This document shows, piece by piece, positions 57,961 through 64,000 of a DNA stretch of 64,000 nucleotides. The notes under the pieces were generated by a model. It saw nothing but the letters and a program-made list of their open reading frames with translations. It did no database searches and had not been told where the DNA came from. This DNA comes from Flavobacteriales bacterium (GTDB taxonomy: Bacteria > Bacteroidota > Bacteroidia > Flavobacteriales_F > PHOS-HE28): positions 1 through 64,000 of the forward strand of contig JADKCV010000010.1 in NCBI GenBank assembly GCA_016718655.1, in the 5' to 3' direction. How positions within the stretch are numbered: the first letter of the stretch is position 1; each line of letters opens with the position of its first letter. Made by a program: the position numbers and the translations under genes.

Positions 57961-58323
57961 AACACGCTGAAGAACAAAGTGAACCTGATCGGCAACCTCG
58001 GCGCCCTGCCGCAAGTGCGGGAAGTAGCCCAAGGCCGCAAAGTGGCCCGTATGACCGTGGCCACCCACAACAGCTACCGCAATGCCAGCGGTGAGCGCGT
58101 CACCAACACCCAATGGCACACGGTGGTGGCTTGGGGCCGCACCGCCGAGCAGGTGGAGCGTTTGTTGGGGAAGGGAAGCCCGCTGGCCCTGGAAGGCCGC
58201 TTGGTGCACCGCACCTACGATGGGCAGGACGGTACCAAGCGTACGGTGACGGAGATCGTGATGAACGGATTCCAGCTGCTGCCCAGTATCAAACGTGCGG
58301 TCACCACTGCAAAAGCCGCTTGA
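57961..58323 (+). CDS. ssb: Single-stranded DNA-binding protein, copy B
   Basis: 120 residues, a single OB fold: LKNKVNLIGNLGALPQVREV, KVARMTVATHNSYRN, TQWHTVVAWGRTAEQVERLLGKGSPLALEGRLVHRTY and TEIVMNGFQLL. The tail is basic (SIKRAVTTAKAA), with no acidic tip. It is very similar to copy C, which follows after 58 bases, and their start regions are nearly identical, so these two arose by tandem duplication. It probably shares a transcript with copy C and a regulatory block with copy A. Confidence 0.93.
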   Translation, partial: NTLKNKVNLIGNLGALPQVREVAQGRKVARMTVATHNSYRNASGERVTNTQWHTVVAWGRTAEQVERLLGKGSPLALEGRLVHRTYDGQDGTKRTVTEIVMNGFQLLPSIKRAVTTAKAA

Positions 58324-58381
58324 GCACATGCCCTGAACCTTTCCGACCGAACCAAGAACACAACACTCAAACCCAAGACCC

Positions 58382-58744
58382 ATGAACACGCTGAAGAACA
58401 AAGTGAGCCTGATCGGAAACCTCGGATTCGATCCTGAAGTGCGCGAGATCGCCAAAGGCCGGAAGGTGGCCCGGATCTCCGTGGCCACGAACGATAGTTA
58501 CCGTAACGCCAATGGTGAGCGCGTCACCGATACCCAGTGGCACACCGTGGTGGCCTGGGGCCGCACCGCCGAGCAGGTGGAGCGTTTGTTGCGCAAGGGG
58601 ACCCCGGTTGCCCTCGAAGGTCGCTTGGTGCATCGCAGCTATGATACCAAGGAAGGCATCAAGCGCTACGTGACGGAGATCGTGATGAACGACTTCCAGT
58701 TGCTTTCTCAAGGAAAGCGTGACGACCTGGCCCAAGCCGCGTAG
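58382..58744 (+). CDS. ssb: Single-stranded DNA-binding protein, copy C
   Basis: 120 residues: LKNKVSLIGNLGFDPEVREI, KVARISVATNDSYRN, TQWHTVVAWGRTAEQVERLLRKGTPVALEGRLVHRSYD and TEIVMNDFQLL. It is a tandem duplicate of copy B and keeps the FDPEVRE stretch that is usual in SSBs, where copy B has ALPQVRE. The tail QGKRDDLAQAA is short and lacks the acidic tip. No promoter of its own is seen; the short gap (58324-58381) is A/C-rich and like the leader of copy B. A perfect hairpin terminator follows. Confidence 0.93.
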   Translation: MNTLKNKVSLIGNLGFDPEVREIAKGRKVARISVATNDSYRNANGERVTDTQWHTVVAWGRTAEQVERLLRKGTPVALEGRLVHRSYDTKEGIKRYVTEIVMNDFQLLSQGKRDDLAQAA

Positions 58745-58767
58745 CTGTTACGCTACAGCCCTTTCCA

Positions 58768-58798
58768 AGAACGGCCCCGGCGACCCCGGGGCCGTTCT
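58768..58798 (+). terminator. Perfect 13-bp hairpin after the ssb pair
   Basis: AGAACGGCCCCGG (58768-58780) and CCGGGGCCGTTCT (58786-58798) pair perfectly around CGACC, 23 bases after the ssb stop. Confidence 0.75.
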
Positions 58799-58828
58799 GC
58801 GTTCGCCCGATCCCTTCACCTTTGCACC

Positions 58829-61117
58829 ATGGCCACCGCTGCACCCGCCCGCAAGCGCCACTGGAAACGCTGGCTCATCATCATCACCACCCTGTTGGTG
58901 GTATTCCTGCTGGTGGTGGCCTTCCTGCTGCCCTACTTGCTGAAGCGCACCATCGAGACGCACAGCGAGGAGTGGATCGATCGCAAGATCACCATCGACC
59001 GCATCGTGCTCAACCCCTTCACCCTGCGCTATGCCATCACCGGCTTCACGTGCTACGAGCCGCTCAGCGAACAGGTGTTCGTGTCTTGGAAGGAGGTGAG
59101 CGTGCGCGCCGACCTCTGGAGCGGCTACCGCAACAACGCGTGGCGCTTCACCCGGGTGCGCCTGATCGATCCCTATGTACACCTGCTTCAGAACGGCGAT
59201 CGTTTCAACTTCAGCGACCTGATGGAACTGGGCGGGGCGGAGGACCCCAAAGCCACGCCCGACAGCAGCGCTCCGGTGCACTTCAGCATGGCGGACATCG
59301 TGCTCAGCAACGGCCGCATCGATTACCAGAGCGATCTGCTGGCTGCGCCGGTGGGGGTGCGTGCACTGGAGGCCACCAGTAACCTGATCTCCTCGGACAA
59401 TGCGCGCATGGATTTCGCCCTGGGCTTCGATCTGGAGGCGGGGGGACGCATGGACGGTGGCTTCATGATCGATACCGAACAGGCCCGCTACGGCATCGAA
59501 GCCCACCTGCGCACCTTCGACCTGGCCCAGCTGACGCCCTACCTGAAGGACTTCTTCGAATGCCAGGCCTTTACCGGATCGATGGACCTGGACCTGAACT
59601 TGCTGGATAGCTACGCCGACACCACCAGCTTGGCCGTGAGCGCCGACCTGGTGCTGAACAGCCTTCGCCTCACCGACCCCAACGGCGACCCGCTGATCGC
59701 AGTGAAGAAGGCCGCCGCAGGCCTCGATACCCTGGTGGCGAAGGACCAACGCATCGATGTGGGCGAGGTGCTGCTCGATGGCGCCGACCTGCGCTTCGTG
59801 ATGCTGGCCGATGGCACCGACAACTGGACGCGCCTGCTGAAGCTGGACACGACCGCGGCGGCCGGCACCGACTCCGCCACCACCCAACTGCAGGTGAGCG
59901 AAAGCAACGTGTTCGTGATGTTGGCCGACTACCTCAGCTACCTGGGTGAACAGATCGTGGCCAGCGACTACACCGCCCGCACCCTTGCCCTCACCAACGG
60001 CCGGGTGGACTTCGAGGACCATACCCCGGCGCAGCCCCTGCGCTACGTCATCTCCAGCCTGCAACTGGCCGCCAACCGCATCACCAGCGAGCAGGAGTCG
60101 GGCAAGGTCACCGCCAGCGCCGTGCTCCAGGAAACGGGCACCCTGAGCGCCGATGCCGTATTCGACCCGCGCAACCTGCGCAACGTGACGGTGGACCTGA
60201 CGGTGAACGACCTGGCGCTGAACCACCTCGATGCCTACGGCCGTTGGTACGCCGCGCATCCGCTGGAGGACGGGCTGTTGGACTACGTAACGCGCACCGT
60301 GGTGCAGGACGGTCGCATCGAATCGCAGAACAGCCTGCGCGTGGACAAGCTGAAGGTGGGCAAGAAGGTGGACGAGCACGATCCGGAGATCTTCGTGCTG
60401 CCCTTACGCCTGGCCGCGGGCCTGCTGAAGGACAAGGACGGCGTGGTGGAGCTGGACGTGCCCGTGACCGGTGACCTCAACGACCCCGAGTTCAAGCCCT
60501 GGCCCATTGTGTGGCAGGTGTTCAAGAACCTGATCGTGAAGGCCGCCACTGCGCCCGGTCGCCTGTTGATGCGCGCCTTCGAGGGCGTGGACGAGGAGGA
60601 CCTGGAGCGCGTGCGCTTCACACACCTGCAGGCCGCGCCCAACGCACCGCAGACCAAGACCTTGAAACAACTGGCCAAGGCCCTGGCCAACAAGCCCGAG
60701 CTCACCGTGGACCTGGTGCCCATCGTGGATGCCGCCGCTGAAGCCCGCGAGGTGGCCGTGTTCCACGCCAAGCAGGCCTTCCTCTTCCCTGACAAGCCCG
60801 CCATCGATGCCGCGGACAGTGCCCGCATCGCCGAACTCAGCGCGCGCGACAGTGCCTTCACCGCCTACGTGGAAGGCCGCACCGCCACCATGGGCGGCCG
60901 CTCCCTGCACGACCGTGCGCTGGCCCTGCTGGGCGCTGCCGAGGCCGAGCGCATCGCCGGCGAGATCGAATACGCCCGTCGCGAGCACGTGATGCAGTTG
61001 CTGTTGGCCGAGGGTGTGCCTGCTACCCGCGTGCGTTACCGCGAAGGCACCGCCGAGGAACTGGCCGGTCAGCGCGGGGTGCCGGGGTACCGGTTCGTGT
61101 GGGATGTGGGGGAGTGA
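58829..61117 (+). CDS. AsmA-like DUF748 membrane-anchored protein
   Basis: 762 residues. A basic N-terminus and one membrane helix (LIIITTLLVVFLLVVAFLLPYLL) are followed by an AsmA/DUF748 region: WIDRKITIDRIVLNPFTLRYAITGFTC, RLIDPYVHLLQNGDRFNFSDLM, FSMADIVLSNGRIDYQSD, ALTNGRVDFEDHTP and LPLRLAAGLLKDKDGVVELDVPVTGDLNDPEFK. The last 200 residues (LKQLAKALANKPELTVDLVPIVDAAAEAREVA) are typical of the family end. AsmA-like proteins bridge the envelope and help move lipids or control outer-membrane assembly. It stands alone between two hairpin terminators. A CACCTTTG word ends four bases before the ATG. Confidence 0.87.
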   Translation: MATAAPARKRHWKRWLIIITTLLVVFLLVVAFLLPYLLKRTIETHSEEWIDRKITIDRIVLNPFTLRYAITGFTCYEPLSEQVFVSWKEVSVRADLWSGYRNNAWRFTRVRLIDPYVHLLQNGDRFNFSDLMELGGAEDPKATPDSSAPVHFSMADIVLSNGRIDYQSDLLAAPVGVRALEATSNLISSDNARMDFALGFDLEAGGRMDGGFMIDTEQARYGIEAHLRTFDLAQLTPYLKDFFECQAFTGSMDLDLNLLDSYADTTSLAVSADLVLNSLRLTDPNGDPLIAVKKAAAGLDTLVAKDQRIDVGEVLLDGADLRFVMLADGTDNWTRLLKLDTTAAAGTDSATTQLQVSESNVFVMLADYLSYLGEQIVASDYTARTLALTNGRVDFEDHTPAQPLRYVISSLQLAANRITSEQESGKVTASAVLQETGTLSADAVFDPRNLRNVTVDLTVNDLALNHLDAYGRWYAAHPLEDGLLDYVTRTVVQDGRIESQNSLRVDKLKVGKKVDEHDPEIFVLPLRLAAGLLKDKDGVVELDVPVTGDLNDPEFKPWPIVWQVFKNLIVKAATAPGRLLMRAFEGVDEEDLERVRFTHLQAAPNAPQTKTLKQLAKALANKPELTVDLVPIVDAAAEAREVAVFHAKQAFLFPDKPAIDAADSARIAELSARDSAFTAYVEGRTATMGGRSLHDRALALLGAAEAERIAGEIEYARREHVMQLLLAEGVPATRVRYREGTAEELAGQRGVPGYRFVWDVGE

Positions 61118-61122
61118 ACGCC

Positions 61123-61162
61123 GAACGGGCAGCCGATGCACCTCCGCATCAACTGCCCGTTC
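61123..61162. terminator. Bidirectional hairpin between DUF748 and PKD genes
   Basis: GAACGGGCAG (61123-61132) pairs with CTGCCCGTTC (61153-61162), and GATGC/GCATC pairs inside. It lies between the two convergent stops (61117 and 61185). Confidence 0.7.
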
Positions 61163-61184
61163 AGGGAAGGGTCGATCGCTCAAC

Positions 61185-64000
61185 TCACTCCACCACCACC
61201 CTGCGGTAGGCGCGTTCGCCGCTTGCCTCCACCAGCAGCAGGTAGGTGCCTGTTGCCAGGTCCTGCACTGGCAGGCGGTGGGTGTCGCTGTTGGGTTGGG
61301 CGCTGCGCACCAGGCGGCCATCGGGGCTGAAGAGCTGGAGGGTGGCGCGCGCGGGCAGGCCGGTGATGGTGAGCTGGTCGTGGGCGGGGACGGGGAAGAC
61401 GGACATGGCGCTGTCATTCAGGTCACCCACGCTGTTCACGGTTTTGAAGGGATCGATCCACTGGCAGGTGTGCGCCCAGCAGGTGTCCTGGGTCAGTTCG
61501 TTCCAGTACCACGTGGAAAGGCATACCTCAAAGGGTCCGGGTGGCTCGAAGAGGTGGGTGTGCACCCACTCATAGGCCTGGGTGCCATCCGGGAAGGTCC
61601 AAACCACTCCGATGGTCGGTGTCACCTCATTCGCGAGGAAGATCACAGCATTGTTCTGCACCTCGTAGGTGAAGCTGGCGCTGTAGTTGGGGTCGCATTC
61701 GCCACCGCTGTTCACGGTGATGGTGGTGCAGGTGCTGTCCACACAATCGCCATGGGTGACCGTGAGGCAAACGGTGTATATCCCCGGGCCGAAGCTGTGT
61801 GCCGGTGATGCATCCGTGCTGGTGCTGCCATCGCCGAAGTCCCAGAAGTAGGAGGCCGGGATCCCCAATGGCAGGAGTTGCGAGCAGTTCTCGAACAGGT
61901 ATGCGCCATTCTCGAAGGGCAGCGGCGCGAAGCAGGCCTCCAGGCCCGAACAGGGGTCGAAGAAGCCCACGTCCACCGTATAGCAGATGGAATCGGTGCA
62001 GAAGCTCACAGGCCATCCCGGGAAGGCTTCGAACACGGTCTGGATGCGGAGCCGCTGGTGGCGCCACACCCAAAGCAGCATAGGGTGTGGCCTCGGATCA
62101 GGTCCGCCGGCCGTTGGAGACCAGTCACCGAAGGGTCGCCGAGCCCTCCGTGTTCTCCGTGGTCCCCAAGGAAAGGTCCTCAGCGTGCTGCGTAAACCAA
62201 CCCGACCGGAGTGGAGGTGTAGCGGCCTGGTGTTGCTGGCGGGGGCCGGCCCTGGTTGCCGTCGCCAAAGCCCAGGTGAAGTTGATGCTAGGACTGGTGG
62301 CACAGCCACAAGGCGAACGGGCTGCCCGGGTCCAAGGCATCTGTACCGCGAAGCTGTCGACATGTTGATGAGGCCAGACCTCAGGCGGTACCGAACAGCA
62401 CATAGTCGTGCATCGGGAAGGGGCGCACCGGTGAGGCGCCATCGCCGAAGCTCCCGGCTGGAAGGTGCTCTACGGCGTTGCGCCTGGCTCGCCAAAGACC
62501 GTGACCGTGGTGCAGGTGGAGTCCGCACATTGCTGCCAGAAGGCGGTGAGGCAGACCTGGTACGTGCCCGGTGCTGTGTACTGATGGTCCACGTTGGTGC
62601 CATCGCTAGTGGCACCGTCACCGAAGGTCCAGAAGTACTGCGTGCCCAAGGGTCCTCCTGTACAATTGTCGAAGAAATACCCACCATTGCCGAGCTCGTT
62701 GGTGACGAAGCAGGCTTGCAAGGAGTCGCAGGGGTTGCCGCCGCCCACGGTAATGATGGCGCAATCCTCGGTCCAGCAGCTATCGCCGGTGACAATGTTG
62801 TTGTACCAGCCGGCCATACACACCGTGTAGGTGCCTGGTTGTGCGTAGGTGTGCGTAACGCTCGGGCCATAGGCTTCGCTGCCATCGCCGAGGTACCAGA
62901 TGAAATACGTTTCCGGAACGTTGGAGCCGCCGCTGAGGAACACCGTGTTGTTCGGGCCCGCGTTCCACGCCAGCTCCACGGCGAAGTCGGGGTCGCACGG
63001 TGTGTCGCCGATGGTGATCACTTCGCAGTGGTAGGCGAAGCATGTGTCCTGCGCAACCGGGTCCCAGGTGTAGACAGTGAGGCAGATATCGTACACGCCC
63101 GGAGCGTTGTACTGGTGCCCGGCGTTGGGCCCATATCCTTGGGTGCCGTCCCCGAAGCTCCAGAGGTAGGTCCAGGTGCTATTGATGACCGCGTTCTGGA
63201 TGTTGACACCGAAGCCACCCACGAATGGCGTGAACTCCGCATTCAGTGCATCGCAGGGGTTGCCATTGCCTACGATGACCGGCTCGCAGTCCTCGATCCA
63301 GCAGGTGTCCTGGGTGGCTTCGTTGAAGTACCAGCCTGTCACGCAAACGCCGTAAGTGCCAGTCTGTGCATAGACGTGGTCGGCAGTGGGGCCGAACGCT
63401 TGTGCGCCATCACCGAAGTACCAGATGAAATTGGTGTTGGGAATGGTGGAGGTGGCCACGAAAGTGACCAGGCCGTTGCCCTGCGGCTGTGCGTCCATCT
63501 CCACGATGAAGTTGGGACTGCACGGTAACCCACCAATGATGATCGGCTCGCAGTAGTGCAAGAAACAGGTGTCCTGTGCCACTGGATCCCACGTGTACAC
63601 GCTGAGACAGATGGTGTACACGCCGGGAGCATTGTACTGGTGACCGGTGTTGGGCCCGTACCCTTGGTTACCGTCCCCGAAGTCCCAGAGGTAGGTCACG
63701 TGTTGTTGACCACGGCGTTCTGTAGGTTGACCCCTAGGCCCCCGACCACCGGTGTGAACTCCGCATTCAGTGCATCGCAGGGGTTGTCACCACCCACGAT
63801 GATGATGGCACAATCCTCGACCCAACACGAATCACTGGTCAACGGATCGATGGTGTACCCGGCCAGGCAGACCGTGTAGGTGCCGTCTTCGGCATAGGTG
63901 TGTGTCACGCTCGGCCCGTAGGCTTCACTGCCGTCGCCCAGGTACCAGATGAAGTAGGTGTCGGGCCGGTTGGAGGTGCCAGTGAGGAAGACCTGATTGT
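61185..64000 (-). CDS. PKD-repeat T9SS surface protein, 5' end beyond the window, several frame breaks
   Basis: Read on the minus strand, the gene enters at 64000 and ends at 61185. Clean segments are 63908-63696, 63699-62470 and about 62073-61185. They hold at least seven PKD-type units (TYLWDFGDGNQGYGPNTGHQYN, FIWYFGDGAQAFGPTADHVY, TYLWSFGDGTQGYGPNAGHQYN, FIWYLGDGSEAYGPSVTHTY, QYFWTFGDGATSDGTNVDHQY, SYFWDFGDGSTSTDASPAH) each closed by a Cys-Cys segment such as QDTCWIEDCEPVIVG. The last 80 residues are a T9SS type A domain (LFSPDGRLVRSAQPNSDTHRLPVQDLATGTYLLLV). The part 62080-62470 needs several frame changes. It is a large secreted repeat protein, perhaps an adhesin. Confidence 0.8.

Overview
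The window looks like a chromosomal segment of a GC-rich member of the Bacteroidota, most likely an uncultured Flavobacteriales. The evidence is: proteins with PKD repeats and type IX secretion (T9SS) type A sorting ends; TAnnTTTG-type -7 promoter elements close to start codons; sensor kinases with two-component-regulator propellers; LVIVD, MORN_2 and MopE repeat families; and Bacteroidota-style versions of housekeeping genes. I saw no rRNA, tRNA, CRISPR array or insertion sequence.

Layout. 1-3,806 (minus): a NarL-type response regulator, cut by the window edge, and a large propeller/Y_Y_Y/HisKA_3 sensor kinase. Both are frameshifted, and each is preceded by the same palindrome, CATTGG-N2-CCAATG. 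3,949-12,700 (plus): a badly frameshifted run of cell-surface genes: a collagen-like/LVIVD/peptidase-S74 fibre, a PKD adhesin-like protein with a dockerin-like end, and a chimeric remnant that joins an S74 fragment to a piece of that dockerin-associated module. 12,778-20,706: a giant subtilisin/MopE/thioredoxin-like protein of about 2,640 residues with a 957-bp higher-order repeat. 21,071-25,830: an array of hairpin repeats, a lipoprotein, a membrane protein/kinase/regulator operon, a WYL regulator and a YbjN-like secreted protein. 26,880-29,890: mnmG and a methyltransferase, with three identical parS-like sites (core GTTCCACGTGGAAC), which suggests the chromosome-partition region near the replication origin. 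30,110-36,944: aldehyde dehydrogenase, TlpA-like lipoprotein, M28 peptidase, rpiB, a 431-bp intergenic region with DnaA-box-like words, and a MORN protein. 37,012-42,737: a six-PAS kinase overlapping a LytTR regulator, then an acyltransferase. 42,940-48,197: rnr, prs, rplY, pth and ferritin. 48,198-53,817: a second M28 peptidase, a YfiR-TPR-SpoIIE phosphatase operon, and a universal stress protein. 53,943-58,744: three ssb paralogues, two of the promoter regions sharing one element, around an ECF sigma/membrane protein/PKD operon. 58,829-64,000: an AsmA-like (DUF748) protein and a PKD-repeat T9SS protein running off the right end.

The core from about 20.7 to 61 kb reads cleanly. Single-base frame changes crowd into 0-12.7 kb and 62-64 kb, with two more in the giant gene. 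Homology continues across frames, so I favour consensus error in long-read, low-coverage sequence over gene decay, but sequence alone cannot decide this. Functionally the segment mixes chromosome maintenance and translation genes (mnmG, prs, rplY, pth, rnr, rpiB, ssb) with signalling operons and a large secreted, disulfide-rich, repeat-built surface proteome.
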